A stretch of 64,000 bases of DNA from Neptunicella marina (GTDB lineage: Bacteria; Pseudomonadota; Gammaproteobacteria; Enterobacterales; Alteromonadaceae), in contig NZ_JACNEP010000003.1 of NCBI RefSeq assembly GCF_014270035.1, positions 1 to 64,000 of the forward strand. The letters run 5' to 3'. Both the position numbers and the translations under genes were made by a program. Below, piece after piece: positions 10,492-21,047 of this stretch. How positions within the stretch are numbered: the stretch's first letter is position 1; each line of letters begins with the position of its first letter. The notes beneath the pieces were generated by a model. The model had not been told where the DNA came from. It searched no databases and saw nothing but the letters and a program-made list of their open reading frames with translations.

Positions 10492-11316
10492 ATGGCATTA
10501 ATGAAAGCTAAGCCAACTTCTCCGGGTCGTCGCCACGTAGTTCAGGTGGTTAACCCGGATTTGCATAAAGGTGCTCCTTATGCGCCTTTGTTGGAAAAAA
10601 ACAGCAAGTCTGGTGGTCGTAACAACCAAGGTCGTATTACTGTACGTCATGTAGGTGGTGGTCATAAACAACACTACCGTATCATTGACTTCAAACGTAA
10701 CAAAGATGGTATTCCTGCCAAAATTGAACGTTTGGAATACGATCCAAACCGCTCTGCAAACATTGCTTTAGTATTGTATGCAGATGGTGAGCGTCGTTAC
10801 ATCCTGGCACCAAAAGGTGTTAAAGCTGGCGATCAGGTGATTTCAGGTTCTGATGCACCTATCAAAGCTGGTAATACTTTACCAATGCGCAACATTCCAG
10901 TAGGTACAACTGTACACGCTGTTGAAATGAAGCCAGGTAAAGGTGCACAGATCGCACGTTCTGCCGGTGCTTACGTTCAAATTCTTGCACGTGACGGTGC
11001 GTATGTAACTATCCGTCTGCGTTCTGGTGAAGTACGTAAAGTTCAATCTGATTGTCGTGCGACAATCGGTGAAATCGGTAACGCAGAGCATATGTTGCGT
11101 TCATTAGGTAAAGCGGGTGCAAACCGTTGGAGAGGTATTCGTCCAACAGTTCGCGGTGTAGCAATGAACCCGGTTGATCACCCACATGGTGGTGGTGAAG
11201 GTCGTACGTCTGGTGGCCGTCATCCAGTATCTCCATGGGGTAAACCGACTAAAGGTGCTAAAACCCGTAAGAACAAGCGTACCGATAAGTTCATCGTACG
11301 CCGTCGTAATAAGTAA
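10492..11316 (+). CDS. rplB: 50S ribosomal protein L2
   Basis: 274 residues, standard length. The C-terminal signature [19 protein letters not shown] contains the conserved His of the HPHGGG loop implicated in peptidyl-transferase function in E. coli. It lies 15 bases after rplW with ACAGGAG as ribosome-binding site. Confidence 0.98.
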   Translation: MALMKAKPTSPGRRHVVQVVNPDLHKGAPYAPLLEKNSKSGGRNNQGRITVRHVGGGHKQHYRIIDFKRNKDGIPAKIERLEYDPNRSANIALVLYADGERRYILAPKGVKAGDQVISGSDAPIKAGNTLPMRNIPVGTTVHAVEMKPGKGAQIARSAGAYVQILARDGAYVTIRLRSGEVRKVQSDCRATIGEIGNAEHMLRSLGKAGANRWRGIRPTVRGVAMNPVDHPHGGGEGRTSGGRHPVSPWGKPTKGAKTRKNKRTDKFIVRRRNK

Positions 11317-11331
11317 TAGCGAGGATTCACC

Positions 11332-11610
11332 ATGCCACGTTCTCTCAAGAAAGGTCCATTTATTGACCTGCACTTGCTGAAGAAGGTAGAGACTGCGGTG
11401 GAAAATAACGACAAAAAACCAATTAAAACCTGGTCACGTCGTTCTATGATCATCCCTGATATGATTGGGTTGACCATTGCAGTCCACAACGGCCGTCAAC
11501 ACGTTCCAGTATTCGTTACTGACGAAATGATCGGTCATAAATTGGGCGAATTTGCGCCAACGCGTACTTACCGCGGTCATATCGCGGATAAGAAAGCCAA
11601 GAAACGATAA
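11332..11610 (+). CDS. rpsS: 30S ribosomal protein S19
   Basis: 92 residues starting [19 protein letters not shown]. It holds the [21 protein letters not shown] and [16 protein letters not shown] motifs of S19, which sits in the 30S head beside S13. A GCGAGGA ribosome-binding site precedes it. Confidence 0.98.
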   Translation: MPRSLKKGPFIDLHLLKKVETAVENNDKKPIKTWSRRSMIIPDMIGLTIAVHNGRQHVPVFVTDEMIGHKLGEFAPTRTYRGHIADKKAKKR

Positions 11611-11621
11611 GGGGTAGGAAA

Positions 11622-11954
11622 ATGGAAGCATTAGCTAAACATCGCTTTGCCCGCACGTCGGCTCAAAAGGCTCGCTTGGTTGCGGATCAAATTCGCGGTT
11701 TACACGTTGAGAAAGCATTAGAAGTTCTGACTTACAGTCAGAAAAAAGCAGCCGAACTGGTTAAAAAGGTTCTGGAATCTGCGATTGCTAACGCTGAGCA
11801 CAACGAAGGCGCTGATATCGATGAGCTGAAAGTTGCTAAGATCTTCGTAGACGAAGGTCCAACTATGAAGCGTATTAAGCCACGTGCCAAAGGCCGTGCA
11901 GATCGTATCTTTAAGCGTAGCAGTCACATCACAGTCGTTGTGGCTGATAACTAG
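11622..11954 (+). CDS. rplV: 50S ribosomal protein L22
   Basis: 110 residues starting [20 protein letters not shown]. The C-terminal beta hairpin ([15 protein letters not shown]) is the part that lines the exit tunnel, where macrolide-resistance changes occur in other bacteria. No insertion or deletion is visible there. Confidence 0.97.
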   Translation: MEALAKHRFARTSAQKARLVADQIRGLHVEKALEVLTYSQKKAAELVKKVLESAIANAEHNEGADIDELKVAKIFVDEGPTMKRIKPRAKGRADRIFKRSSHITVVVADN

Positions 11955-11963
11955 GAGTAGATT

Positions 11964-12668
11964 ATGGGACAGAAGGTACATCCTACAGGTATACGCCTGG
12001 GTATCAGCAAACCATGGACATCTACCTGGTACGCTAATACTAAAGACTATGCAGATAACCTGTTTAATGATCATCAGGTACGTCAGTTCTTAACTAAAGA
12101 ATTGAAAGCTGCTTCAGTATCTAAAATTGTTATCGAGCGTCCTGCCAAGAGCATCCGTGTGACTATTCACACTGCGCGTCCTGGTGTGGTTATCGGTAAG
12201 AAAGGTGAAGACGTAGAAAAACTGCGTAAGCACGTTTCTAATCTGGCTGGTGTTCCAGCTCAGATTAATATTTCTGAAGTACGTAAACCTGAGTTAGATG
12301 GTCAGTTGGTTGCTGACAGCATTGCCAGCCAATTAGAGCGTCGTGTTATGTTCCGTCGTGCTATGAAGCGCGCAGTACAAAATGCAATGCGCATTGGTGC
12401 TCAAGGTATCAAAGTTGAAGTAAGTGGCCGTTTGGGCGGTGCTGAGATTGCCCGTAGCGAATGGTATCGTGAAGGTCGTGTACCACTACACACTTTCCGT
12501 GCTGACATCGACTATGCAACCTCAGAAGCCAATACCACTTACGGTATTATCGGCGTTAAGGTTTGGATCTTCAAAGGTGAAGTGTTAGGTGGTTTACCTA
12601 CCCACGAGCAGCCAGCTGCTCCGGCACCTAAGAAGAAAAAAGGCCGCGCTGCGAAGCAAGGGGGCTAA
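11964..12668 (+). CDS. rpsC: 30S ribosomal protein S3
   Basis: 234 residues starting [18 protein letters not shown]. The type II KH domain carries the GXXG loop GKKGED, and the C-terminal domain contains [19 protein letters not shown]. The Lys/Ala-rich tail is typical. S3 forms part of the mRNA entry site. Confidence 0.98.
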   Translation: MGQKVHPTGIRLGISKPWTSTWYANTKDYADNLFNDHQVRQFLTKELKAASVSKIVIERPAKSIRVTIHTARPGVVIGKKGEDVEKLRKHVSNLAGVPAQINISEVRKPELDGQLVADSIASQLERRVMFRRAMKRAVQNAMRIGAQGIKVEVSGRLGGAEIARSEWYREGRVPLHTFRADIDYATSEANTTYGIIGVKVWIFKGEVLGGLPTHEQPAAPAPKKKKGRAAKQGG

Positions 12669-12671
12669 GGC

Positions 12672-13085
12672 ATGTTACAACCTAAGCGTATGAAATTCCG
12701 CAAAATGCATAAAGGCCGCAACCGCGGTACTGCAATTGCGGGTGGTAAAGTTAGCTTCGGTACTTTCGGCTTAAAAGCTGTTGGTCGTGGTCGTATGACG
12801 GCTCGCCAAATCGAAGCGGCTCGTCGTGCCATGACTCGTCACGTTAAACGTCAGGGTAAAATTTGGATTCGAGTTTTCCCTGACAAACCAATTACTGAGA
12901 AGCCTCTTGAAGTGCGTCAAGGTAAAGGTAAAGGTAACGTTGAGTACTGGGTATGTCAGATTCAACCAGGTCGTGTTTTATATGAAATGGAAGGTGTTCC
13001 AGAATCATTGGCTCGCGAAGCGTTTGAACTGGCAGCGGCTAAATTGCCATTTAAAACAACCTTTGTAACTCGGACGGTGATGTAA
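12672..13085 (+). CDS. rplP: 50S ribosomal protein L16
   Basis: 137 residues starting [20 protein letters not shown]. coli L16 has 136. The [14 protein letters not shown] segment includes the Arg that is hydroxylated by the RoxA/YcfD oxygenase in E. coli. Only three bases separate it from the rpsC stop. Confidence 0.97.
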   Translation: MLQPKRMKFRKMHKGRNRGTAIAGGKVSFGTFGLKAVGRGRMTARQIEAARRAMTRHVKRQGKIWIRVFPDKPITEKPLEVRQGKGKGNVEYWVCQIQPGRVLYEMEGVPESLAREAFELAAAKLPFKTTFVTRTVM

Positions 13086-13276
13086 TGAAAGCGACAGAGC
13101 TGAAAGATAAAAGCGTAGAAGAGCTGAATGCAGAGCTGTTAAACCTGCTGCGCGAACAGTTCAACTTGCGTATGCAACACAGCACTGGTCAGTTAGAAAA
13201 AACTGATCAGATCAAAAAGGTGCGTCGTAATATTGCTCGCGTTAAAACCATTTTGACTCAGAAGGCAGATGCATAA
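13085..13276 (+). CDS. rpmC: 50S ribosomal protein L29
   Basis: 63 residues, a two-helix protein starting [19 protein letters not shown]. Its ATG shares one base with the rplP stop (TAATG), indicating coupled translation. L29 is near the tunnel exit next to L23. Confidence 0.97.
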   Translation: MKATELKDKSVEELNAELLNLLREQFNLRMQHSTGQLEKTDQIKKVRRNIARVKTILTQKADA

Positions 13277-13536
13277 TGACTGAACAAAATGTTCGCACAG
13301 TACAAGGTCGTGTAATTAGCAACAAAATGGACAAGTCCATCGTTGTTGCCATTGAGCGTCGTGTAAAACATCCTATCTATGGGAAGTACATTACACGTAC
13401 CACTAAATTACACGCTCACGACGAAACTAATCAGTGCAACGAAGGCGATACCGTCACTTTACGTGAATGTCGCCCTATCTCTAAGACTAAGTCCTGGACA
13501 CTGGTAGACGTTGTGGTTAAAGCTAAAATTATCTAA
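13276..13536 (+). CDS. rpsQ: 30S ribosomal protein S17
   Basis: 86 residues, OB fold, with [20 protein letters not shown] and the [11 protein letters not shown] end. It shares one base with the rpmC stop (TAATG). It is the last gene of the operon here: a strong terminator follows within 25 bases and rplN does not come next. Confidence 0.97.
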   Translation: MTEQNVRTVQGRVISNKMDKSIVVAIERRVKHPIYGKYITRTTKLHAHDETNQCNEGDTVTLRECRPISKTKSWTLVDVVVKAKII

Positions 13537-13556
13537 TTTTAGACTTTTGCTAAATT

Positions 13557-13584
13557 AAAAAGGCGCTCTTGTAGCGCCTTTTTT
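13557..13584 (+). terminator. Terminator closing the S10 operon
   Basis: AAAAAGGCGCT and AGCGCC form a GC-rich stem around CTTGT, with a TTTTTT tract immediately after. It sits where the spc operon usually follows rpsQ. Confidence 0.92.
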
Positions 13585-13810
13585 GATCCTTTAATTTTAT
13601 TGAGCAACGGATTGTTATTTGAATTATGTCATACTACCAGTAATGATCTGTCCTTGATTTCCCTGTCAGTTAGACCAAAAAAATATTTACCTCAAAAACA
13701 AACAGATAAAGCTTTTAGGTAATCTTGTCGATATCTGGGTATGTGCGTTTATACACAACTACCGGATTAATTCCTCTATTCTTTGAACACACCCACTTTG
13801 GAGGAAGATG

Positions 13811-14377
13811 ATGAAAGCAGCAATTATTTCTGTTTTGATTTTTCTGCCCGCTTTATGCCAGGCTGAAGAGCTATTCTGGCACAATAATCTGCAAGACATT
13901 GCTAACGATAAAGCGAAAAAAAGTGGCTTTCATTATGAGCGACAGGACTTCAGTGTCGATGGTTATAAAGAGCATCATGCTGAAATGCGTTATGAAAAAT
14001 TTTTTGGAAAAGACTGGTTTATACAAACTCAAATAAAAGTAGATCGCAGGGATTTACAATCTGGCGTCTGTAAGCAGAAATTTGATTTATATACCTATCA
14101 GGTTATGCCTGCGGTGCAGCTCTCTCCTAAATTACTATTTGGTATTGGCTATCAACGGCTGCTTAAAGGCGAGATGTCGTTCACTCAGGAGCGGCAAGTT
14201 GATATCGAAAATCAGCGAGCATGGTCAGCAAACCTGCAGTTTCACTATAGCGACGATCACAGACTGAATTTATCGATTAGCCGCTATCGTATTAATGCAC
14301 ACGATTTTTCACCCTTAAGCCAGCATGAAACATTTGGTGAAAATGCTCTACGGCTAAAATATCAATTACGTTTCTAG
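13811..14377 (+). CDS. Small exported protein, possibly outer-membrane beta-barrel, unknown family
   Basis: 188 residues. The second of two adjacent ATG codons is preferred because GGAGG lies 6 bases before it but only 3 before the first. A signal peptide (MKAAIISVLIFLPALCQAEE) ends at about residue 18. The mature part has alternating hydrophobic/polar strands rich in aromatic residues, regular turns and a terminal aromatic (KYQLRF with a final Phe), which is the usual C-terminal signature of outer-membrane barrels. I do not recognise the family. It stands alone between the S10 operon and the convergent purU. Confidence 0.6.
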   Translation: MKAAIISVLIFLPALCQAEELFWHNNLQDIANDKAKKSGFHYERQDFSVDGYKEHHAEMRYEKFFGKDWFIQTQIKVDRRDLQSGVCKQKFDLYTYQVMPAVQLSPKLLFGIGYQRLLKGEMSFTQERQVDIENQRAWSANLQFHYSDDHRLNLSISRYRINAHDFSPLSQHETFGENALRLKYQLRF

Positions 14378-14390
14378 CAAAATATGTGTG

Positions 14391-15245
14391 TCAGGCAAAG
14401 ACTACGGTTTTATTGTGATGAATAATCACTCTGTCTTGTAAGTGGTAGCGTAAACCATTTGATAATGCCGTTTTTTCACAATCCTTACCTTTTCTGACCA
14501 TATCATCAGCACTGTCACTATGAGTAATACGGATAACCTGTTGCTCGATAATCGGCCCTTCATCAAGATCTTTGGTGACGTAGTGACAGGTGGCACCAAT
14601 TAATTTTACTCCGCGGTCATAAGCCTGTTGGTAAGGTTTAGCACCAGCAAAGGACGGTAAAAAGCTGTGGTGAATATTAATCGCGCGGCCTGATAATTTT
14701 TCGCATAAAGTATCGGGTAGAATCTGCATAAAACGTGCGAGCACGGTTAAATCAATCTGGTAGTTTTCCAGCAATCTTTCAATTTCAGCAAATGCCTGCT
14801 GCTTTGACTGATTCTTAAAATCAACAAAGTGAAACGGGATGGCATACCAGTCTGCAAATTGCTTCATCTTGGCATGGTTGGCAATAATACAGGGTATTTC
14901 GCAATCAAGCTCGCCACTGTGCCAGCGATGCAGCACATCCATCAGACAATGTGACTCATGACTGGCTAACAATGCCATACGCGGTTTGTCGGCTGAATCG
15001 GTCAATCGCCAGTTCATCTGAAACTGACTGGCTATTGGTGCAAAAGCGTTGGCAAAATCCTGTTTATTTAATTTAAAAGAATCAGCCTGGATTTCATGGC
15101 GCATAAAAAAGCGTCTGGTCTGTTGATCGGTATGATGGCTAGCCTCGACAATAGTTGCGTCATTTTCAGCTAAAAATACACTGACTGCCGCAACTAAACC
15201 CACCTGATCGGGGCAATCTATAACCAAACGTAATGTTTGTTGCAT
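14391..15245 (-). CDS. purU: Formyltetrahydrofolate deformylase
   Basis: 284 residues, standard length. An N-terminal ACT domain (about 1-75, TLRLVIDCPDQVGLVAAVS) is followed by a formyltransferase-type catalytic domain. The motif NIHHSFLPSFAGAKPYQQAY and the late GATCHYVTKDLDEGPIIEQ carry the conserved His and Asp. The enzyme hydrolyses 10-formyl-THF to formate and THF. In E. coli it supplies formate to PurT and balances C1 folates under Met/Gly control. It is a single gene that converges closely on the preceding exported protein with no clear terminator between them. Confidence 0.95.
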   Translation of the reverse strand: MQQTLRLVIDCPDQVGLVAAVSVFLAENDATIVEASHHTDQQTRRFFMRHEIQADSFKLNKQDFANAFAPIASQFQMNWRLTDSADKPRMALLASHESHCLMDVLHRWHSGELDCEIPCIIANHAKMKQFADWYAIPFHFVDFKNQSKQQAFAEIERLLENYQIDLTVLARFMQILPDTLCEKLSGRAINIHHSFLPSFAGAKPYQQAYDRGVKLIGATCHYVTKDLDEGPIIEQQVIRITHSDSADDMVRKGKDCEKTALSNGLRYHLQDRVIIHHNKTVVFA

Positions 15246-15674
15246 TTTTTATCTCTTAACTACCTGAATTATATTGGATAACAGACTAACTATTCTTGGC
15301 TGGAGAGCCAATAGCTACAACGCTATAAAGCCACCTTTTTTGTTATAACACTGCTTAAAGTGCTGAATTTCTGACCTGAAATTTTACGCGTTTTTAACTT
15401 GGCTACGCTTCAGGTTAGGGGATAATTGCCTCGCTAGTTTTGAACAAAAAATAACCGTGAGTAACATGAGGGTTATTCTGATAATAAAGATGCTGATTTA
15501 ATAAGTAACAACGGACTATTCATCAGGATAACAAGGAATAAAAATAATAATACTGGTTGCTGACTTTGTGAGGTTTATTCAATATTGCTCACATCATTAT
15601 TCCCACTATCTGCACTTACTTTCTTCGCTAGTCTGAATTATCACTAATCTTCCGATGTATTAAAAAGGACCGGG
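15246..15674. other. Intergenic region between purU and a chemoreceptor gene
   Basis: A 429-base AT-rich divergent region that should hold the promoters of both genes. I see no long ORF, no tRNA-like fold and no PurR-like site. A loose AATAACC/GGTTATT inverted repeat around 15450-15476 is the only structure and is too weak to call. Confidence 0.5.
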
Positions 15675-17354
15675 ATGAACTCTATATACAGCAGGTTATC
15701 GTTGCGTGGCAAAATCATGGGCATTTCTGTGCTAATTAACTCGCTTCTTATAACCAGTTCCTTTTATGCCTTATGGGCTATGGGGACTATTGGAAATGAA
15801 CTTAAAAATGTCGCACAAAAAGATATTAAAATAACAGAGCGTTTCACACAACTGACAATGCAGCAGCTTGCAGTGAACATTGAGTTCGAAAGAGTTGCTC
15901 ATTATGGCGCTCTGCGTCAGTCGATGGTGCAACAGGACAAGGCATTCGATACCGCATTATCTCAGTTTGCCCAACGCAACCAACAAATAGAACCACTGAT
16001 AAATGAAATTCAGCATTTAATTACCCAATCAATGCACGGCGAAGTATCCGATACTACTGAATACCGTGGGATTGATACTGGTTTGCAATATTTCATTAAA
16101 TTGCGTAAACAATTTAATCAACAGGCTGCGCAGGTGATTAATGCTTATAAAACAGGGGCTGTCGCCAGCGCTGAGACAGGAATTACCGAACTGGAAGGCA
16201 TTTCAGGACAAATTGACTTGCAATTAGAAGCTGTACTGGAAAATCTCGAACATTTTACTTTTAGCCGGGTAGAGGCAGCTCAGGCTCGGGAACAGCACTC
16301 AGTTTATTTTATGATCGCTCTTGTTTTGCTGAGTTTACTTATCGGGTTTGCAATGAGTTATTTCATTGCCAACAAAATAGTAATGGCAATTCGTCAGACG
16401 ATTACTACTGCATCAGGCGACTTAACTAAAGACATTGAGGTGAATGCCAGCGATGAAATTGGCGAATTACAGCAGGCTATGAATAGTATGCGTCGTCGAT
16501 TGCTGGATATGCTTGATAGAATTAGTAATACCACCGAACAATTATCGGTTTCAGCTGAACAAATGAGTCAGGTGACAAGAGATACCAGTAAAAATATCGA
16601 TATTCAGCATCAGGAAACGGAACAGATTGCATCGGCTATCACACAAATGTCTGCTACCGCGCAGCAAGTTGCCGTGAATGTGAATCAAACAGCCACCGCT
16701 GCATTTGAAGCAACCAAGGCGACAAAACAAAGTAGTGACATTGTTGTTAATGCGATTGAACAAATAAATCGTCTGGCTAAACAAGTGGAAGTATCGGCCA
16801 CTACTATTTCGGAAGTGGAACAGCAGTCCGATACCATAAATAGCGTGTTGGATGTGATCAAAGGTATTGCCGACCAAACTAATTTACTGGCGTTAAATGC
16901 GGCAATTGAAGCCGCGCGAGCGGGTGAACAAGGACGTGGTTTTGCCGTTGTTGCTGATGAAGTCAGGACGCTCGCTGGACGCACCCAGACTTCAACCGAT
17001 GAAATAAACAGCATGATAGAACAATTACAACAACGTTCTATGATGGCAGTTAAAGTCATGCAGGACAGTCAGCGTGAGGCAGAAAAAGCCGTATCTTTGT
17101 CACAGGATACTAGGCATGCATTACACACCATTTCCAGTGCAGTAGAAAAGATCAATCTGAATGCAGATCAAATTGCCAGTGCGGCAACACAACAAGGCCC
17201 CGTTGCTGAAGAAATTAACACTAACATCATAAAACTTAATGAGCTGTCACATCAAAATACACAAGGTGCTGAGGAAACCGCAACGGCAACGGATGAGCTA
17301 AATCGTATGGCGTCAGAATTACAGAATATTGTAGGAGCCTTTAAAACAGGTTAG
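15675..17354 (+). CDS. Methyl-accepting chemotaxis protein
   Basis: 559 residues. The first membrane helix is at about 13-35, an alpha-helical periplasmic sensor of about 175 residues follows, and a second helix lies at about 213-235. Then come a HAMP domain and the signalling coiled coil. The conserved hairpin tip is intact ([37 protein letters not shown]). No C-terminal CheR-binding pentapeptide is present. The ligand is not predictable from this sensor. No che gene is adjacent, so it probably feeds a chemotaxis array encoded elsewhere. Its stop overlaps the convergent thpR stop by four bases. Confidence 0.93.
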   Translation: MNSIYSRLSLRGKIMGISVLINSLLITSSFYALWAMGTIGNELKNVAQKDIKITERFTQLTMQQLAVNIEFERVAHYGALRQSMVQQDKAFDTALSQFAQRNQQIEPLINEIQHLITQSMHGEVSDTTEYRGIDTGLQYFIKLRKQFNQQAAQVINAYKTGAVASAETGITELEGISGQIDLQLEAVLENLEHFTFSRVEAAQAREQHSVYFMIALVLLSLLIGFAMSYFIANKIVMAIRQTITTASGDLTKDIEVNASDEIGELQQAMNSMRRRLLDMLDRISNTTEQLSVSAEQMSQVTRDTSKNIDIQHQETEQIASAITQMSATAQQVAVNVNQTATAAFEATKATKQSSDIVVNAIEQINRLAKQVEVSATTISEVEQQSDTINSVLDVIKGIADQTNLLALNAAIEAARAGEQGRGFAVVADEVRTLAGRTQTSTDEINSMIEQLQQRSMMAVKVMQDSQREAEKAVSLSQDTRHALHTISSAVEKINLNADQIASAATQQGPVAEEINTNIIKLNELSHQNTQGAEETATATDELNRMASELQNIVGAFKTG

Positions 17355-17866
17355 TACAACGACCAGCTATTTATGATCGGATAACGTACTCCACCCGACG
17401 AAGAAACAGATTCATACAGGTGGAATTGCGTGAACTGCAATTCAATGTCTGGAGAAAATAACGCGGCAGGTGGATTGGACGGGCATTTCCTGTATAAGGT
17501 CACGTGTGGTACATAAGTTTGATGTCTTAACTGTAAGCCAGCTTGCTGTGTCAGCGATGTAACCGATGTCGCAAGTTGCATCAATTCAGGTTGTATTTCG
17601 TCTGTTCCGACAAATAACACTTTGGGTTTAGCGAAATAACCCAGTGTATTAAGTTGTATGGAACAGGCTGGTAGTGCTGTGGCTTGTTCCAATGTTGTTT
17701 GTAATTGCTCAAGTTGCGAATGGTTTAACTGACCAAGGAACGCCAGCGTGATATGAAAATTGGCCGCAGGCACTTTGCCTTCAATCGCAGGCAACGCATG
17801 TTGTCGCCAGTTATCGATTGCCATTTTGCTTTTGGCATCCGGCTCCAGACCAATAAAACAACGCAT
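17351..17866 (-). CDS. thpR: RNA 2',3'-cyclic phosphodiesterase (2H family)
   Basis: 171 residues starting [10 protein letters not shown], the usual family opening. AGGAG precedes this ATG by about 7 bases, which rules out the longer frame starting 15 codons upstream. Both catalytic HxTx motifs are present: HITL (in [10 protein letters not shown]) and HVTL (in YVPHVTLY). The enzyme opens 2',3'-cyclic phosphate ends of RNA and can join tRNA halves in vitro (old name LigT). It is adjacent to hrpB in divergent orientation, as in E. coli. Confidence 0.9.
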   Translation of the reverse strand: MRCFIGLEPDAKSKMAIDNWRQHALPAIEGKVPAANFHITLAFLGQLNHSQLEQLQTTLEQATALPACSIQLNTLGYFAKPKVLFVGTDEIQPELMQLATSVTSLTQQAGLQLRHQTYVPHVTLYRKCPSNPPAALFSPDIELQFTQFHLYESVSSSGGVRYPIINSWSLY

Positions 17867-17955
17867 AATCGTCTCCTGTGCATATCGCTTACTCAACATT
17901 ATATCCACCAACTGCTACCATAGCGCATTCGCATTTTTGTCTGGACAGGTAACAG

Positions 17956-20415
17956 GTGTCTCTTCCGGTACAACAGCTTTTTGAGCCTCTTACAGAGGCA
18001 TTGCAACATCAGGACGTGATCCTAACTGCGCCACCCGGTGCCGGCAAATCCACCTGTCTGCCATTGCATTTACTCACGCTGCCACAATATAAAACAAGTA
18101 AAATCATCATGTTACAACCAAGGCGCATTGCGGTGAGAAATATCGCTATGTACCTGGCTGAGCAACTAGGTGAATCCGTCGGGCAAACGGTAGGTTATCG
18201 TGTGCGTGGTGAGCAAAAGGTGAGTGCACAAACTCGCTTAGAAATAGTGACCGAGGGTGTCCTGCTGCGACAACTGCAACACGATCCTGAACTGAGTTCA
18301 GTAAGCTTAGTTATTTTCGATGAATTTCATGAACGTAATATTTTCTCCGACTTTTCTCTGGCCTTGTGTCTTGATGTCAAACAGGCGCTAAGAGACGATT
18401 TACGCCTGCTTATTATGTCTGCGACTCTCGATGTGCAAGCGCTGCAACAGTTTATGCCAGATGCAGAATGCCTTGAATGTGAAGGGCGCAGTTATCCGGT
18501 AGATATTCAGTACTCGCCATTAGGTACATCACAAAAATTAGCAGATAAAGTGGCACAGCTTTGTGTGCAATCAGTAAATAATAACAGTGGTGATATTTTA
18601 GTTTTTTTACCGGGTAAAGCCGATATTCAGCGTTGTGCTGAGCACTTACTTTCTGTTGGTATCAATGCCGATGTGCATCAGTTATACGGTGAGTTGAATA
18701 AAGCTCAACAACAGGCTGCGCTTAAACCTGCCCAACATCGTAAAATTATTTTAGCTACCAACATAGCGGAAACCAGTCTCACCATTGAAGGCATTAAGCT
18801 GGTAATAGACTCCGGTCTGGAAAAACACGCCAGTTTTGATTTAAACAAAGGCATGACGCAGCTCAAAACTGTGCGTATTTCACAGGCTTCTGCTACGCAG
18901 CGAGCCGGGCGCGCCGGACGTTTATCTGCCGGTGTGTGTATTCGATTATGGGAAAAAGAAAGCCATAGCCGGTTAGCGAAAGATTCAACGCCCGATATCC
19001 TTACTCAGGATCTCAGTCCTTTTTTGTTAGAGTCCCTGGTGTGGGGCACACCAATAGATGATTTAAGTTTGTTAACTCAGCCAACTGCTGCGCAGCTTTC
19101 ACACGCAACGCAGTGGTTAAGCCAACTCTCTGCGCTGGATCAACAAGGAAGAGTAACCAGCCATGGTCGCACTTTGCAGCAAACATCCAGCCATCCGACG
19201 CTGGCAAATATGTTACATCAGTCAAAAGCGATGGGAGAACAAGCTCACAGTCTGGCGTGCGCCATCGCCGCAATAGTTGAATCGCGTGACAGAGCAAGTA
19301 ATCAACATGGCACCGTATCTGGTCTGTTGTATCAATTGCAGCAAAATCGTCAGCATCCGCTTTGGAAAGAAATACATCAGTGGCATGCACGTCAAAACAT
19401 CTCTATTACTGACTGGAACTTAGATGCTGTCGCTTTATTGCTATGTTTGGCATTTCCTCATTGGATTGCACAACAACGCAGAGCACAAAGTTACTTGCTT
19501 GCCAACGGCTGTGGCGCGGCGCTAAATGAGCAGGATCCATTAACCAAACATCCGTATCTGGTGGTGGTAAAAGCCGGCTGGCATGAGAAAAAATCCGATG
19601 CTGATATTTATCTGGCTGAACCACTGGATATTCATCAGTTTCAACTGCACTTTTCAACGCTTATTGATACACGCCAGCAATGTGAGTGGGTTGCGGACAA
19701 ACAACAAATTATTGCCAGCGAACAAGCTTATTTTGGCAAATTGAAACTGGGCAGTGCGCAGATTAAAGCACCCAGCCAAAGCCAATGCGCTGATATCTGG
19801 CATGCTGTTTTGGAGAAACAAGGGCTGGGATTTTTGCCTTTATCCGAACGTTGCCAGCAATTAATTCGCCGACTCGCCATCGCCCAGCAATGTGAGCCTG
19901 CATTGGAATGGCCTGACTTTGATGAACAAACACTGCTGGCAGAAAAAGCGTTATGGTTGTTGCCTTACATACAGCAATACACGTCGGCCAAACAGTTGGG
20001 TAATGTAGACTTTTATTCGCTGCTATTGCAACGCCTCGACTGGCAGCAACAACAGCATTTGCAGCAACATTATCCTGAAAAACTGGCATTGCCCACAGGC
20101 GAGAACGCCACAGTGGATTACTCGGCAAACGGGGATGTGACTATCTCCGCTCGTATGCAGCAGTTTTTTGGTTTACTTGAGTCCCCCAGCATTGCTCAGG
20201 GCCGTAAAAAAGTTATTGTAGAGTTATTGTCACCGGCTAGACGTCCGTTGCAAAAAACCGCAGATTTAGCCGGGTTCTGGCAGGGCTGTTATCAGGAAGT
20301 AAAAAAAGAGATGAAGGGGCGTTATCCTAAGCATTATTGGCCGGATAACCCTGCGATTGCGGAACCAACTACTAAAACCAAAAAACACATGCAGGCACAA
20401 AAAAGCCGTGATTAA
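17956..20415 (+). CDS. hrpB: ATP-dependent RNA helicase HrpB
   Basis: 819 residues of the DEAH/RHA family, starting at a GTG (SLPVQQLFEPLTEAL) as expected from HrpB alignments. Visible motifs are Walker A APPGAGKST, motif II as DEFHER, motif III SATL, and motif VI QRAGRAGR. The HA2 and HrpB C-terminal regions follow. The role in bacteria is poorly defined. The last codons form the left arm of the terminator that follows, so coding and termination overlap. Confidence 0.94.
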   Translation: MSLPVQQLFEPLTEALQHQDVILTAPPGAGKSTCLPLHLLTLPQYKTSKIIMLQPRRIAVRNIAMYLAEQLGESVGQTVGYRVRGEQKVSAQTRLEIVTEGVLLRQLQHDPELSSVSLVIFDEFHERNIFSDFSLALCLDVKQALRDDLRLLIMSATLDVQALQQFMPDAECLECEGRSYPVDIQYSPLGTSQKLADKVAQLCVQSVNNNSGDILVFLPGKADIQRCAEHLLSVGINADVHQLYGELNKAQQQAALKPAQHRKIILATNIAETSLTIEGIKLVIDSGLEKHASFDLNKGMTQLKTVRISQASATQRAGRAGRLSAGVCIRLWEKESHSRLAKDSTPDILTQDLSPFLLESLVWGTPIDDLSLLTQPTAAQLSHATQWLSQLSALDQQGRVTSHGRTLQQTSSHPTLANMLHQSKAMGEQAHSLACAIAAIVESRDRASNQHGTVSGLLYQLQQNRQHPLWKEIHQWHARQNISITDWNLDAVALLLCLAFPHWIAQQRRAQSYLLANGCGAALNEQDPLTKHPYLVVVKAGWHEKKSDADIYLAEPLDIHQFQLHFSTLIDTRQQCEWVADKQQIIASEQAYFGKLKLGSAQIKAPSQSQCADIWHAVLEKQGLGFLPLSERCQQLIRRLAIAQQCEPALEWPDFDEQTLLAEKALWLLPYIQQYTSAKQLGNVDFYSLLLQRLDWQQQQHLQQHYPEKLALPTGENATVDYSANGDVTISARMQQFFGLLESPSIAQGRKKVIVELLSPARRPLQKTADLAGFWQGCYQEVKKEMKGRYPKHYWPDNPAIAEPTTKTKKHMQAQKSRD

Positions 20416-20425
20416 CACGGCTTTT
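20401..20425. terminator. Bidirectional terminator overlapping the hrpB 3' end
   Basis: AAAAGCCGTG and CACGGCTTTT form a perfect 10-bp stem with loop ATTAA. The left arm and loop are the last five codons of hrpB including the stop. The other side abuts the stop of the opposing HxlR gene. Confidence 0.88.
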
Positions 20426-20426
20426 G

Positions 20427-20717
20427 TTATTTTCTATCGCTGGCCCAATCATTGGCCCATTGATTTAATTTCATTAACGTTGGTTCTAAAGATTTACCGA
20501 GTTCTGATATCTGCCACTTATCCTGTTCATTTTTGAAAATGAGCCCGGCTTGCTCCAACTCTTTTAACCTTTTTGATAAGGTTGTGGGGGGAATATCATC
20601 ACATATGCGTCGCATCTCTCGAAAACCACGCATGTCGTCTTGAAGCTCCCACAACAGCCGTAAAATCCATTTTTTGCTGAATAGCTCCAAAATTTGCATG
20701 ATGGGTCTTTGCTGCAA
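20427..20717 (-). CDS. HxlR-family transcriptional regulator
   Basis: 96 residues, a compact winged helix. The family layout is clear: ILELFSKKWILRLLWEL, then RGFREMRRICDDIPPTTLSKRLKELEQAGLI (recognition helix) and the wing with KWQISELGKSLEPTL. It is slightly shorter than the usual 100-120 residues and lacks the N-terminal Cys used by redox-sensing members. The target is unknown. It is a single gene, convergent with hrpB. Confidence 0.85.
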   Translation of the reverse strand: MQQRPIMQILELFSKKWILRLLWELQDDMRGFREMRRICDDIPPTTLSKRLKELEQAGLIFKNEQDKWQISELGKSLEPTLMKLNQWANDWASDRK

Positions 20718-21047
20718 AATAGTTCCTTATTAATCCATGAGTTATCTATATTAGCAATTCTCGGAGGGTCTTAGCCCTCAAGTCAGTGTAGTTGAATTAC
20801 ATTTTTGCTAACAGCTTAAACACGCTCAGTTATCTAAGAGAAGCGGCAGAGTGTCTGAATTGATCAGATAATGATCTATTTAGTGCGTGGTTTACTTAAT
20901 AAGTTACTGCGAACTCATTGAGTTTTTAATTTGAGGAAGAATTTAGCTTTTATTCAGACCTGCATTTCTTGCAACGAGGCTGATACAATCGACGCCAGTA
21001 TTTTCCGCAGACAGACTTTGAACGGCAGCCAGCCTAAGTGGTAGTTA
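20718..21047. other. Intergenic region upstream of mrcB
   Basis: A 330-base divergent region between the HxlR gene and mrcB. A GAGGG-TCTTAG-CCCTC hairpin (about 20764-20779) has no U-tract. A TACAAT at about 20981 could be a -10 but has no good -35. No RNA gene or ORF is supported. Confidence 0.45.

Noticed and set aside
15600-15674. A TTCCGATG element upstream of the chemoreceptor resembling a sigma-28 -10
   Set aside because: Only a partial match to GCCGATAA, and no TAAA-type -35 at the right spacing.
20855-20885. AATTGATCAGATAATGATCT, resembling half of a Fur box
   Set aside because: Matches only in part and no iron gene is next to it.
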